From Flammeovirgaceae bacterium 311 (GTDB taxonomy: Bacteria > Bacteroidota > Bacteroidia > Cytophagales > Cyclobacteriaceae): DNA of 64,000 nt. Both the position numbers and the translations under genes were made by a program. The stretch covers positions 2,620,501-2,684,500 of the forward strand of contig CP004371.1 of the NCBI GenBank assembly GCA_000597885.1. The letters run 5' to 3'. Below are positions 55,432-63,466 of the stretch, one piece after another (positions within the stretch are counted from its first letter, which is position 1; each line of letters begins with the position of its first letter). The notes below the pieces were generated by a model that did not search any database, was not told the DNA's origin, and was given only the letters and a program-made list of their open reading frames with translations.

Positions 55432-56892
55432 ATGCAAAAACTGAATCTTAGCCAAACGCTCACCCAAAAGCTGTCGCCCCAGCAGATACAGTTTATTAAG
55501 CTGCTGCAGGTGCCAACTGCTGAGCTGGATACCCGTATTGAGGAAGAACTCGAGAGCAACCCTGCCCTTGAAGAGGGCCCTGACGATTCTTACGAAGAGC
55601 CCGCGACGGCAGCCGATGAGGATGACTTTGGCAGTGATACGGATGAAGAACGCTATGGAGAAGATTTGGATGTAAGCGAATACCTGCGCGACGATGACTA
55701 CGCCGGCTATAAAATGCAGGGCGATGGCCCCTCTGACGAGGAAGAGCGTGATATGCCGCTTGCTGCCGGCAGTACGCTTACGGAACAGCTGATGTCCAAC
55801 CTGGGTTTTCTGGGTCTGGATGAGCGCCAGGAGGCCATAGCCAAGCAGCTGGTGGGGAGCATTGAGCCCGATGGTTACATCAGGCGGGAGCTGGATGCCA
55901 TTGCCAACGACCTGGCCTTTTCCCAGAACATCCGTACCGACGAGGAGGAGCTGGAGCGTATTTTACACCTGATCCAGGAGTTTGACCCTCCCGGCATTGC
56001 AGCCCGCGATCTGCGGGAGTGCCTGCTGCTGCAGCTGCGCCGCAAGGAACCTACCGAAGCTGTTATGCTGGCCACGCGCCTTATTGATGACCACTTCGAA
56101 GAGTTTACCAAAAAGCACTATAAAAAAATATTGAAGCGGCTGGGGCTCGAATCTGAAGAAGAGCTGAAATCTGCCATCGACGTAATTACGCGCCTGAACC
56201 CTAAGCCCGGTGGTGCGGCGGCAGGCTCCAACGTTCGCTCTCAGTACCTTATTCCCGATTTTATCATCACCAATAATAATGGCAAGCTGGAGCTTACGCT
56301 CAATGGCCGTAATGCGCCAGATCTGCGCATAAGCCGCTCCTATGCCGATATGCTCGATGCCTACGATAAGAGCAATAAAAAAGACAAGAAGCTAAAGGAA
56401 ACGGTAAGCTTTGTAAAGCAAAAGCTCGACTCTGCCCGCTGGTTTATTGATGCCATTCGGCAGCGGCAGCATACGCTGCTGAACGTAATGGGTGCCATTA
56501 TGGATTACCAGTATGAATATTTTCTGGAGGGCGATGAAACCAAACTGCGCCCCATGATCCTTAAAGATATAGCCGATCGTGTGGGCATGGACATCAGCAC
56601 CATCTCGCGTGTGGCAAGCAGCAAGTCTGTGCAGACCGAGTTTGGGGTACTCCCCCTGAAGTATTTCTTCTCCGAAGGTATCTCTACAGAATCTGGCGAG
56701 GATGTGAGCAGCCGTGAAGTTAAGCAGGTATTGAAGGACATGATCGACGGGGAAAATAAGAAAAAGCCACTCTCTGACGATAAGCTGGAAAAAATGTTAA
56801 ATGAAAAAGGGTACCAGATTGCTCGCCGAACCGTTGCAAAATACAGGGAGCAACTGGGCATTCCTGTTGCCCGCCTTCGTAAAGAACTCTAA
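55432..56892 (+). CDS. rpoN: RNA polymerase sigma-54 factor
   Basis: 486 residues. N-terminal Gln-rich activator region (LNLSQTLTQKLSPQQIQFIKLLQVPTAEL), an acidic stretch (about 45-95), the core-binding domain (NLGFLGLDERQEAIAKQLVGSIEPDGYI) and the C-terminal RpoN box ARRTVAKYRE (467-476). It reads -24/-12 promoters and needs ATP-driven activators. None of the activators is in this window. The gene ends two bases before an alternative TTG start of the PAP2-like gene. Confidence 0.97.
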   Translation: MQKLNLSQTLTQKLSPQQIQFIKLLQVPTAELDTRIEEELESNPALEEGPDDSYEEPATAADEDDFGSDTDEERYGEDLDVSEYLRDDDYAGYKMQGDGPSDEEERDMPLAAGSTLTEQLMSNLGFLGLDERQEAIAKQLVGSIEPDGYIRRELDAIANDLAFSQNIRTDEEELERILHLIQEFDPPGIAARDLRECLLLQLRRKEPTEAVMLATRLIDDHFEEFTKKHYKKILKRLGLESEEELKSAIDVITRLNPKPGGAAAGSNVRSQYLIPDFIITNNNGKLELTLNGRNAPDLRISRSYADMLDAYDKSNKKDKKLKETVSFVKQKLDSARWFIDAIRQRQHTLLNVMGAIMDYQYEYFLEGDETKLRPMILKDIADRVGMDISTISRVASSKSVQTEFGVLPLKYFFSEGISTESGEDVSSREVKQVLKDMIDGENKKKPLSDDKLEKMLNEKGYQIARRTVAKYREQLGIPVARLRKEL

Positions 56893-56966
56893 CTTTGAAT
56901 CACTCCGAACACTCCATTCGTCAGAATACGGCAGAGGAACAAACACCCAAAGCCCCCGAAGCAAAC

Positions 56967-57674
56967 ATGGCGGAAACCGGCACGTCTGATACCAGCATGT
57001 CCGATACCGGCATGTACAAAAACAGCTCCCACGGTAATGAGGATCCGCTAACATCTGTAGCCTGGGCGCTCTCGTTACTGATGCACCCCCTGTCACAGCC
57101 CTCCCTGATGTTTGGGCTGGTGCTACTTTTTGCCCCTGATCTTGTGCTTGCCGGAAACCTGGAAATCCGCTGGCAGCTGATGGCCCTGCTTTTTCTGGCT
57201 ACCTTTGCGCTGCCTGCTTTGGTAGTGCTTACCCTTAGGTTGTTTGGCAACATCCCCAGCCTTACCATGACCCGCCGGGAAGACAGACGCATTCCTTTCC
57301 TGTTCGTCTCGGCTATTTACCTGATTATTACGCTTTTCTTTTATAAGGTATTTCCACAGATCCCTTTTATTATTCTGGGCCTGATGAGCATCACCGCCTG
57401 TTTGCTGGTACTCACGGCAGTGAGCCTTTTCTGGAAGATTAGTGCCCATGGCATTGCAGCCGGTGGTGTTACCGGCTTTATGGCGGGCCTGGTAGTGCAT
57501 TACCATAACCCGGAGCTCATCTATCCTCTCACCCTGCTGTTAATCTTATCGGGAGCTGTTATGTGGGCGCGGCTGCACCTGAACCACCACACACCGCCGG
57601 AAGTGTGGGCAGGCTGGTTTACCGGCTTTAGTATTTGCACAGGCATGGTGCTGCTGCTGTACCCCCTGCTATAA
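56967..57674 (+). CDS. PAP2-like integral membrane phosphatase
   Basis: 235 residues from ATG 56967; a TTG at 56895 would give 259 with a low-complexity start. About six TM segments. Degenerate PAP2 motifs: TRREDRRIP (for KX6RP), SAHGIAAGG (SxH) and ARLHLNHHTPPEVWAG (RX5HX3E, Asp changed to Glu). PAP2 enzymes dephosphorylate lipid phosphates such as undecaprenyl pyrophosphate or phosphatidic acid. The changed motif 3 residue makes activity uncertain. It follows rpoN closely, so the two may be co-transcribed. Confidence 0.7.
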   Translation: MAETGTSDTSMSDTGMYKNSSHGNEDPLTSVAWALSLLMHPLSQPSLMFGLVLLFAPDLVLAGNLEIRWQLMALLFLATFALPALVVLTLRLFGNIPSLTMTRREDRRIPFLFVSAIYLIITLFFYKVFPQIPFIILGLMSITACLLVLTAVSLFWKISAHGIAAGGVTGFMAGLVVHYHNPELIYPLTLLLILSGAVMWARLHLNHHTPPEVWAGWFTGFSICTGMVLLLYPLL

Positions 57675-57771
57675 TAACTGATAAAAAATCCGTTGCTTGA
57701 AATAGGGGTTATAATGCCGGAAAGCCCGCAAATTTTTGTAAAATAGCTTTTGAAATTTTTCACTGCATTGC

Positions 57772-58551
57772 ATGTATCAATTTTTGAAATACCAGAAAGA
57801 AGGAGGTGTTGTAAGGCTTGGCATGAACAGGCCCGAAGTATACAATGCCTTCAATAATGAGCTTACCTACGAGCTTCAGGATGCCTTTAAGCAAATTCGC
57901 CGCGATGCCGAAGTGCGCGTGGTGGTACTTACCGGAGAAGGTAAAGCCTTTGGATCAGGGCAGGATTTAAAAGCTTCACAGGCCGATCCTGACCGCAGTT
58001 TTCTGGATTCGGTACGCAAACGTTATAATCCGCTAATCAAGGCCATGCGGGAACTTCCCAAGCCTGTAATCTGCCGCCTCAACGGTGTTGCAGCAGGCGC
58101 CGGGTGCTCGGTAGCACTTGCATGCGATATTATTGTTGCCTCGGAACTGGCTACACTCATCGAAATCTTCATCAACATTGGCCTGGTACCCGACAGCGGC
58201 TCCAGCTACTTTATTCCCAGGCTGGTAAGTCCGGCCAGGGCTTTTGAGCTTTGCACCATGGGCAATAAGCTTACTGCCCGCCAGGCATACGAATGGGGCA
58301 TGATCAACAAAGTGGTACCTCATGAGCAGCTTGACAGCGCCGTGCAGGAATACGTGGATTACTATGCAACCGCCCCCACTAAAGCCATTGGTATGATCAA
58401 GAAAATGCTTAATAAATCTCAAACTGCCTCCCTGGATGAAATGCTGGAGTACGAAGCATACTGCCAGGAGATTGCCGGTAATTCTGCCGACCATAAAGAA
58501 GGTGTTACCGCCTTCCTGGAAAAAAGAAAGCCCCAGTATCAGGGAAAATAA
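57772..58551 (+). CDS. Enoyl-CoA hydratase/isomerase family, PaaG-like
   Basis: 259 residues, normal crotonase length. Oxyanion-hole sequences AFGSGQDLKAS (63-73) and NGVAAGAGCSVALACDI; catalytic Asp in GLVPDSGSSYFIPRL, the PaaG (1,2-epoxyphenylacetyl-CoA isomerase) signature rather than the EchA Glu. PaaG works in phenylacetate breakdown but also in beta-oxidation-type double-bond shifts. No paa genes are near, so the pathway is not established. Confidence 0.85.
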   Translation: MYQFLKYQKEGGVVRLGMNRPEVYNAFNNELTYELQDAFKQIRRDAEVRVVVLTGEGKAFGSGQDLKASQADPDRSFLDSVRKRYNPLIKAMRELPKPVICRLNGVAAGAGCSVALACDIIVASELATLIEIFINIGLVPDSGSSYFIPRLVSPARAFELCTMGNKLTARQAYEWGMINKVVPHEQLDSAVQEYVDYYATAPTKAIGMIKKMLNKSQTASLDEMLEYEAYCQEIAGNSADHKEGVTAFLEKRKPQYQGK

Positions 58552-58791
58552 AGTAGTAAACTGAAGCATGTTAAGGCCTGTACAGGCTACTTTCTGCACC
58601 GCTTTTGGCAATATAGAACTCTATAAATATGCAGATGAGTGCCCCTAAAAGGGAGTACATGCGGACGCCCGCTGCTATAAACAGCTTAGCCGTGCCTGGC
58701 AGCCCTGCCGAATCTTTTGGAGAACAATGTTGTCCGGGGTTTTCGAAAAGTCAACAGACCCAATTGCTATTAAAAAAGGCTGTATAAGAAT
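58552..58791 (+). other. Intergenic region with a doubtful 52-codon ORF
   Basis: 240 bases between the PaaG-like gene and the hairpin at 58792. An ORF at 58629-58787 begins MQMSAPKREYMRTPAAI and stops just before the hairpin. It has no Shine-Dalgarno or family likeness; I do not call it. Confidence 0.25.
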
Positions 58792-58852
58792 AAAAAAGAG
58801 TGGGGTACCTGTTTGTGGAAATAAATCCAGTACAGGTGCCCCACTCTTTTTT
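58792..58852. terminator. Large bidirectional terminator
   Basis: A 21-bp stem (58792-58812 with 58832-58852, one G-U) with a 19-base loop, A-rich one side and T-rich the other. Between convergent genes. Confidence 0.88.
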
Positions 58853-58940
58853 ATAAATCACTTTGCCCAGACGGCGACAACGATCGTTTTACCGGAGGCG
58901 CATAACTGCCCTAAAAGGAGCATTGCTTAGAGACCTCCTT

Positions 58941-59759
58941 CTAGAACAAATCAATGGCCAGGCCAAAGCGTATGTTCCTGATGCCCTCAGGATAGGGCAA
59001 AAATGGTGCTGGTCCATTGGTAGTATTATTACGTCTGGTACGGTAGTAAGGGCCGTCACCAGCATCGAACAGTTCAGAAAACTGGTATTCTGCGTATAGG
59101 TTAAAAGCAGAGTATCCAATTCTTGCAATGGCACTATAGCGGAAAGGATTCAGGTTCCAGTCGCGCTTCAGTTTATCTTTGCGGGTATCATCACCAACGG
59201 TGTATTTTAATTTCATGTGAGAGCCATAAAGTATCCCTACTTTACCGCCCACGGTTACTTTAAAGCCGGCTTTTGGATTGGTTCTGTTGCTTGCCCAGGT
59301 AAACTCCAGGGGCACATCTACATAATTAGCAGCCAGCCTGTTTTTCTTGTATAAACCAGAGCCATATACGAACTGCAGAGAATCAAGGATAAGAACGGAG
59401 CCCGGCTCATTGATGCCTGGTACTGATTCGCGAAAAACCGGCGTAACAGGGTTTTCAATCTCATATTTCTCTAAGCCTAACCCAATACCCGGATGAAATG
59501 AAAATGCGCTGTTGCCCAGCTTGATATCATATAAATAATAGATGTTAACGCTTTTGGAACCCCAGGTTTTAAGGCTGAACTGTTCCGGAGCATTCTGAAG
59601 TACATTTACTCCTACAGCAAATAAAAGTGAACCCCGTACATTAGGCTGAAAAGTTTCTCTTTGTTGTGTGGTGGTGCTGGTCTGACCTGCAGTTTCCTGC
59701 GCTAATACCGGCGTACTCATGAGCAGGAGAGCCAGGACCGAAAGAACAATTTGTTTCAT
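58941..59759 (-). CDS. Predicted outer-membrane beta-barrel protein
   Basis: 272 residues from ATG 59759, which starts a signal peptide (MKQIVLSVLALLLMSTPVLA); the frame is open for 35 codons upstream but a TAACTTTG -7 element (59791-59784) lies in that stretch. The mature chain has repeated amphipathic strands (SLLFAVGVNVLQN, SVNIYYLYDIKLGNSAFSFHPGIGLGLEKYEI, YVDVPLEFTWASN, SAFNLYAEYQFSELF) and ends FGLAIDLF with a terminal Phe. It resembles the PorT/OMP_b-brl type of Bacteroidota barrels; no specific function. Confidence 0.72.
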   Translation of the reverse strand: MKQIVLSVLALLLMSTPVLAQETAGQTSTTTQQRETFQPNVRGSLLFAVGVNVLQNAPEQFSLKTWGSKSVNIYYLYDIKLGNSAFSFHPGIGLGLEKYEIENPVTPVFRESVPGINEPGSVLILDSLQFVYGSGLYKKNRLAANYVDVPLEFTWASNRTNPKAGFKVTVGGKVGILYGSHMKLKYTVGDDTRKDKLKRDWNLNPFRYSAIARIGYSAFNLYAEYQFSELFDAGDGPYYRTRRNNTTNGPAPFLPYPEGIRNIRFGLAIDLF

Positions 59760-59783
59760 GCGATAAAAATAAGCTTGATGCAG

Positions 59784-59791
59784 CAAAGTTA
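59784..59791 (-). promoter_or_regulatory. -7 element of the barrel gene
   Basis: Minus strand TAACTTTG, 24 bases above the ATG. A TTTG occurs at 59805-59802, but only 10 bases away rather than 19. Confidence 0.4.
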
Positions 59792-59820
59792 AAATTTTTT
59801 TCAAAGGATGCACGATTCTA

Positions 59821-59851
59821 TTTGCTGATAAAAAAAGTTTACTTAGATTTG
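59821..59851 (+). promoter_or_regulatory. Promoter of tRNA-Arg
   Basis: TTTG (59821-59824), exactly 19 bases, TAGATTTG (59844-59851). Start expected near 59858, 14 bases before the mature tRNA. A perfect Bacteroidota consensus. Confidence 0.85.
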
Positions 59852-59871
59852 CATTCCCAAACAACGGGAAT

Positions 59872-59945
59872 GGCCTTGTAGCTCAACTGAATAGAGCATC
59901 TGACTACGGATCAGAAGGTTTCAGGTTTGAATCCTGACAAGGTCA
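59872..59945 (+). tRNA. tRNA-Arg (anticodon ACG)
   Basis: 74 bases. Acceptor GGCCTTG with CAAGGTC (one G-U), D arm GCTC...GAGC, anticodon arm TCTGA-CTACGGA-TCAGA giving ACG, T arm TCAGG-TTTGAAT-CCTGA, discriminator A. CCA is not encoded. It would read CGU/CGC/CGA with inosine at position 34. It is followed by an intrinsic terminator at 59951 and then by accessory DNA, the usual setting of an integration site. Confidence 0.95.
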
Positions 59946-59950
59946 CGAAC

Positions 59951-59987
59951 AAAAAGCCCCTTAGCAGCTTGCTATGGGGCTTTTTTT
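59951..59987 (+). terminator. Terminator of tRNA-Arg
   Basis: AAAAAGCCCC pairs with GGGGCTTTTT (59951-59960, 59976-59985), with inner TAGCA/TGCTA, then T-run. Confidence 0.9.
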
Positions 59988-60003
59988 ATGCTTTTGACTG
60001 TTC

Positions 60004-60048
60004 TTTTGTGCGAAGTGTTTTTTGCATTCGCACAAAATTCGCACAAAA
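60004..60048. repeat. 11-bp tandem direct repeats and inverted copy (integrase arm-site-like)
   Basis: TTCGCACAAAA occurs twice head-to-tail (60027-60037, 60038-60048) and once in reverse complement (60004-60014). It starts about 60 bases after the tRNA 3' end. Such clusters bind integrase or excisionase next to tRNA attachment sites. The region up to 60308 otherwise shows no gene. Confidence 0.7.
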
Positions 60049-60308
60049 ATATTTTTTATTCTCGTCTGCCAAAGGTTGCCCGAAACCTTTTCCCGCTAAA
60101 GTTTTGGTATTCCTCAGTCAAAATACCTACCCCAGAATAGTAAATTCAGGGCAACTCCCTTTGTCTCTCCTCAATACCCTTTTCTTTCGCTTTTCATTAA
60201 GAGTAAGAGGCCAATAACATTTCCTAACAATTTCCCCATCCCTCCTACTCCACATTTTCTTAAACTTCCTTATCTTGGAATTCCGATCAGCCAAATATTT
60301 AAGGGAAC

Positions 60309-60470
60309 ATGTCGAAAAAGACTCCTCCGGCCGCCAAACCCAAGGCCAATATAGATTTTGAAAAAGAATTTTGGGATGCCGCCTACGAACTGAGTGGCAC
60401 TGCAGCTGAAAACCAGTACAAAGATTACGTACTAATTAGAGGTGCTAAGAGAAAAAATCACAATCAATGA
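60309..60470 (+). pseudogene. 5' fragment of a type I restriction methylase gene (hsdM)
   Basis: 53 codons. The part ANIDFEKEFWDAAYELSGTA followed by AENQYKDYVL is the conserved N-terminus of HsdM, the DNA methylase subunit of type I restriction systems. After YKDYVL the likeness stops (IRGAKRKNHNQ, then TGA), where intact HsdM goes on for some 450 residues. So the gene is cut off. A matching 3' fragment lies at 62178. The start has AAGGGAAC just before the ATG. Confidence 0.82.
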
Positions 60471-60525
60471 GAAGCTTTGCCCTCACTAACCAGTGCACTA
60501 AAGACAACAGCTGAAGAAAATATAA

Positions 60526-60549
60526 TTGTGTCAACACCCATTGACACAA
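60526..60549. repeat. 9-bp perfect inverted repeat upstream of the PIN operon
   Basis: TTGTGTCAA, six bases, TTGACACAA. It lies 234 bases before the first gene of the PIN pair in a region (60471-60782) with no other gene. Palindromes of this size are common operators for toxin-antitoxin autoregulation, but the distance is large. Confidence 0.55.
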
Positions 60550-60782
60550 CTGAACTCTCTGAGTACCTTTTTCCTTGAACTCTGAATTTGGACGCAAAAA
60601 GGAGCACGAAAAGAGTGGACGCAGCCAGCTGCTTTGCCAGAGCATATGGGCTTGAAAATATAAAGTAAAGCTAGATTTAATGCTTTGAAACTAGAGATGA
60701 ATACAAAATGTTGAAAAGGTATCAAATACTCTTAGCTTGCAAGCCGGGAGATACATGCAATAAGAGCCTTAATTAATTCTCT

Positions 60783-61703
60783 ATGGTGTATGAAATCAGA
60801 TTAGCAGGTGCACAACAGGACGACGGAAGCATTGATCTCCATCGTTTAGCTTTGCTGGCTCAGACCGTGACCGAGATTGCTAGGGGAGCCTTAAATATCA
60901 GAATTGGAGGTATTAGCACTGACAGGAGTAAAAAAAGTGATAAACTCCAGCAGGGCCTAAGTATTAAACTTTCAAATGTAAAGTCAGGCTCGACTGTTTT
61001 AGTACTTGAATGTGAGCCTTTTGGTAATTATTTGGCAGGTGTTCAGGGCAATGTTTTCAGGCCTGAAGTATTGAGTGAGCTGCCTGTGCAAACGCCTATG
61101 GGACTTGTAATTGAGACCTTCAGAGAAGCTCTTAATTTCAAAGAAGAAGCTTCTTATCTCGATAAGGCGCTGCTCAAAAAATTAAAGTCTTTTGAAAAAA
61201 TATTCACCTCTGCTGATGAAAAGATAAGCTTCTCTAATCAGGGAAGTATACCCGAAGTATCTCTTCTGAAAGCTGACTTTCAGAAAATTCAGTTTTTAGA
61301 AGAGAGCATACCAAATCCTCACGAAGTAATCATCAATGGCGTAATTGACGAATTGAAATTTTCAAAATCGAGGGTTACCATCATCACCCAGGAAGGTCCG
61401 GTAAATGCTGTGTTGAGCGAAGAGGTAGTTCCTGAAAACATAGCAAAATTTTGGGGAAAGAGTCTTACCATTGTGGGTACCGCTCATTATCAGCCAGGGG
61501 GTAAAATTTCATTTTTGTTCATCGAGAAAATATTTGAGCCGCGTGAAGCAGATCTGTACTTCTCTAAAAGGCCTGCAGCAGAAGCTATTGATCAACAGAT
61601 CCAGCGGAAGTTTAGTCAGAAGGGGAAAAACCAGTTGGCTGATGTAATTGGCAAATGGCCTGATGATGAGCCTTTTGAGGATCTACTTAAGATGCTGGAT
61701 TGA
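60783..61703 (+). CDS. 306-residue protein of unknown family, partner of a PIN toxin (possible large antitoxin)
   Basis: ATG 60783, TGA 61701-61703. Visible regions: an N-terminal alpha/beta part (MVYEIRLAGAQQDDGSIDLH, then LAQTVTEIARGALNIRIGG, strand KSGSTVLVLECEPF), a helix-rich middle (107-175) and a beta-rich domain at about 181-252 (EVIINGVIDELKFSKSRVTI, AKFWGKSLTIVGTAHY, GGKISFLFIEKIF), which looks OB- or SH3-like. The tail LADVIGKWPDDEPFEDLLK is acidic, like the PIN-binding tails of small VapB antitoxins. It overlaps the PIN gene by one base (TGATG). Known VapB antitoxins have about 70-100 residues and a DNA-binding N-terminus; none is seen here. Antitoxin role is inferred from order and tail. 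Confidence 0.7.
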   Translation: MVYEIRLAGAQQDDGSIDLHRLALLAQTVTEIARGALNIRIGGISTDRSKKSDKLQQGLSIKLSNVKSGSTVLVLECEPFGNYLAGVQGNVFRPEVLSELPVQTPMGLVIETFREALNFKEEASYLDKALLKKLKSFEKIFTSADEKISFSNQGSIPEVSLLKADFQKIQFLEESIPNPHEVIINGVIDELKFSKSRVTIITQEGPVNAVLSEEVVPENIAKFWGKSLTIVGTAHYQPGGKISFLFIEKIFEPREADLYFSKRPAAEAIDQQIQRKFSQKGKNQLADVIGKWPDDEPFEDLLKMLD

Positions 61704-62149
61704 TGAAGCGATTTCTCTTGGACACAAATATATGCCTTGCTTATATCAGGGGGCACGCCTTGTATAAGCAGGTCGAAAACCAGTTGGGATTAAGTAATGA
61801 GGATGCTATTGTGTTGATTTCTGTGGTGACGAAAGCCGAGTTGATGGCTTTGGGGATGAAAAGAGGCTGGGAAAGAAAAAAATTGGCCCAATTAGATCTG
61901 CTGCTCCGAAAGCTGATCATCCTTGACATCAGCGAATCAGATGAAGCCCTCATCCAGGCCTATGCAGAAATTGATGCTTTCAGCCAGGGAAAGCTGAAGA
62001 CATTACCGCTAGGGGGCTCTGCTAAAAATATGGGTAAAAATGATCTATGGATTGCTGCTTCTGCGCGTGTTGCAGCGGCTACCTTGGTCACTGCCGATGG
62101 AGATTTTGATCATTTGAATGATGTGTGGTTCCAAGTATATAAATTCTGA
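61703..62149 (+). CDS. PIN-domain endoribonuclease (VapC-like toxin)
   Basis: 148 residues from ATG 61703. PIN catalytic acids are all present: Asp7 in FLLDTNICLAY, Glu46 in TKAELMALG, Asp114 in GKNDLWIAA and Asp132 in TADGDFD. The family cuts tRNA or rRNA and stops growth when the antitoxin is lost. The start codon overlaps the TGA of the upstream gene (TGATG), so the two are translated together. Length (usual 120-150) is normal. It sits between two broken pieces of hsdM, next to a tRNA attachment site. Confidence 0.92.
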   Translation: MKRFLLDTNICLAYIRGHALYKQVENQLGLSNEDAIVLISVVTKAELMALGMKRGWERKKLAQLDLLLRKLIILDISESDEALIQAYAEIDAFSQGKLKTLPLGGSAKNMGKNDLWIAASARVAAATLVTADGDFDHLNDVWFQVYKF

Positions 62150-62177
62150 GGTATATGTGTACTAGTGGAATTTCAAC

Positions 62178-62444
62178 GTGGAAATCCTCTTCATCGATGC
62201 CCGTAAGCAGGCCAATATAGTAAGTAGCTGCCTACGTGTGCTCTAGAACAAAGACTTGAAGCGTATCGTATCACTGACACCTATCACCAGTGGCGCAACC
62301 TGAGGCACCTATGTCGATGTAAAAGGCTTCTGCAAAGCTACCTCACTGGAAGAAGTGGAAAAGCATGGCTATGCCCTATCTCCAGGTTGTTATGTGGGGT
62401 TCAGGGGGTGGCGTAAAACTATCTGCAGAGAAGTAATAACGTAG
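62178..62444 (+). pseudogene. 3' fragment of hsdM with frameshifts
   Basis: Three stretches of the HsdM C-terminus are readable in three different frames: VEILFIDARKQANI (from 62178), ITDTYHQWRN (around 62273-62302) and YVDVKGFCKATSLEEVEKHG then YALSPGCYVGF (62310-62402). Intact HsdM ends with the same FIDARK, TYHxW and GFCKSATLEEIxKHxYxLTPGRYVG series. Two frameshifts and several stops show decay. Together with the 60309 fragment, hsdM has lost its middle, replaced by the PIN operon. No hsdS or hsdR is seen nearby. Confidence 0.85.
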
Positions 62445-62499
62445 CCACATAGCCAAATAGACCTACTTGTAAGGCCACCGCACTAAAGAAACCTTTGTT

Positions 62500-62958
62500 T
62501 CACCGTTTAGAAAGCTGCTCAATTTTTGTATGTATAGCCAGTATCTGACTGTAGATCCAGGATTGTTGCTGCAGGAGTTGATTTAGCTGCTGTTGGAGCT
62601 GATTTCGGTGTGCTTTATCAAATAGCTGATCTTTCAGTAATAATACGCCAGCAGTGCCCACTGCAGACTCACCTACACCCGCCATTGACATTCCCTTCGA
62701 GGCTGGTTCTGCTGCTGGCATTGGTGTTGGCAGCGTTGGCATCGTCCCCATCCCCATACCAACAATCTCTTGCTTATCTTTGGTTACTTCCCTGGAGGCT
62801 GCTGGCGCAGTAATTAAAGTTTCCTGCTGCCTTTTTCTTCTATTAAAATCTTTAACCCTGCAACAACCACAGCAGTATTTCTTTTTGGGTCTTAGGAGCG
62901 CAAAGCTGTTCGTACATCCTGGGAAAGCGCATTGTTTTTGAAGTGTTATAGTTTGCAT
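62500..62958 (-). CDS. Zinc-knuckle and coiled-coil protein of an accessory element
   Basis: 152 residues. The N-terminus has a Cys-rich putative zinc site, CAFPGCTNSFALLRPKKKYC followed by CGCC and the basic VKDFNRRKRQQ, likely nucleic-acid binding. The middle is low-complexity, Met/Gly/Pro-rich (GMGMGTMPTLPTPMPAAEP). The C-terminus (about 105-152) is a Gln/Leu-rich coiled coil (RNQLQQQLNQLLQQQSWIYS). No known family. It is read in the same direction as, and 57 bases from, the HTH gene, so a mobile-element accessory or regulatory role is likely. Confidence 0.65.
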   Translation of the reverse strand: MQTITLQKQCAFPGCTNSFALLRPKKKYCCGCCRVKDFNRRKRQQETLITAPAASREVTKDKQEIVGMGMGTMPTLPTPMPAAEPASKGMSMAGVGESAVGTAGVLLLKDQLFDKAHRNQLQQQLNQLLQQQSWIYSQILAIHTKIEQLSKR

Positions 62959-63015
62959 AGCCTATAAATCAGTTAATGGAGTAATTTTCATGAGCGTCTT
63001 ATAATGAAACATTAT

Positions 63016-63372
63016 TTATCTTCTTCCGCGAAGTGGTCGTAGGTATTTCATTACCTGTTGTTGCCGCTGTTCTTCTGAAGCAGGCTGCTGACTACTACTT
63101 TCCAGCCATGCCCGTAAATTTTCCTTTTTAAAATAAAGCCGCTTTCCCTGCTTCATAAATGGTACCTGGCATTTGGATGTTAAGCCGTACAGGGTAGAGG
63201 TGGAGATCCGCAAGTAATCGGCTGCCTCACGAACTGTCAGCAGCTCATCTTTTACAGTTTCATCCAGCACAGATCTTTTTTCAGTGGATAGTGCATCTAC
63301 TTTGCGCTCAATGATGAAGAGCCTCTCAAGAAGCATCTGAAATGGGTTGGGTATGTGTTCGTTTGGATACAT
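63016..63372 (-). CDS. HTH_17 / excisionase-type DNA-binding protein
   Basis: 118 residues from ATG 63372 (MYPNEHIPNPFQMLLERLF); an upstream in-frame start at 63399 adds nine residues. A MerR-like winged helix typical of excisionases: LTVREAADYLRISTSTLYGL, then VPFMKQGKRLYFKKENLRAWLES. Before it is a short helical region. Excisionases bend DNA at attachment sites or act as regulators in integrated elements. It supports the view that this region is a mobile element. Confidence 0.85.
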   Translation of the reverse strand: MYPNEHIPNPFQMLLERLFIIERKVDALSTEKRSVLDETVKDELLTVREAADYLRISTSTLYGLTSKCQVPFMKQGKRLYFKKENLRAWLESSSQQPASEEQRQQQVMKYLRPLRGRR

Positions 63373-63466
63373 GTTTGCTATATGTTTTATGCAAAGCAAC
63401 CAACCAAAACAGGTAACTAAACAGGGGCGACCCTCTTACCGACCCTCTGTACTACCCTCTTCCAGC

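Noticed and set aside
58629-58787. 52-codon ORF ending just before a terminator
   Set aside because: No Shine-Dalgarno, no promoter element and an unremarkable sequence; position could be chance.
58727-58930. 67-codon ORF running through the large hairpin
   Set aside because: It would translate both arms of a terminator; no start signal.
60004-60048. Possible CRISPR array near the tRNA
   Set aside because: Repeats are only 11 bp, directly adjacent without spacers, and there are no cas genes.
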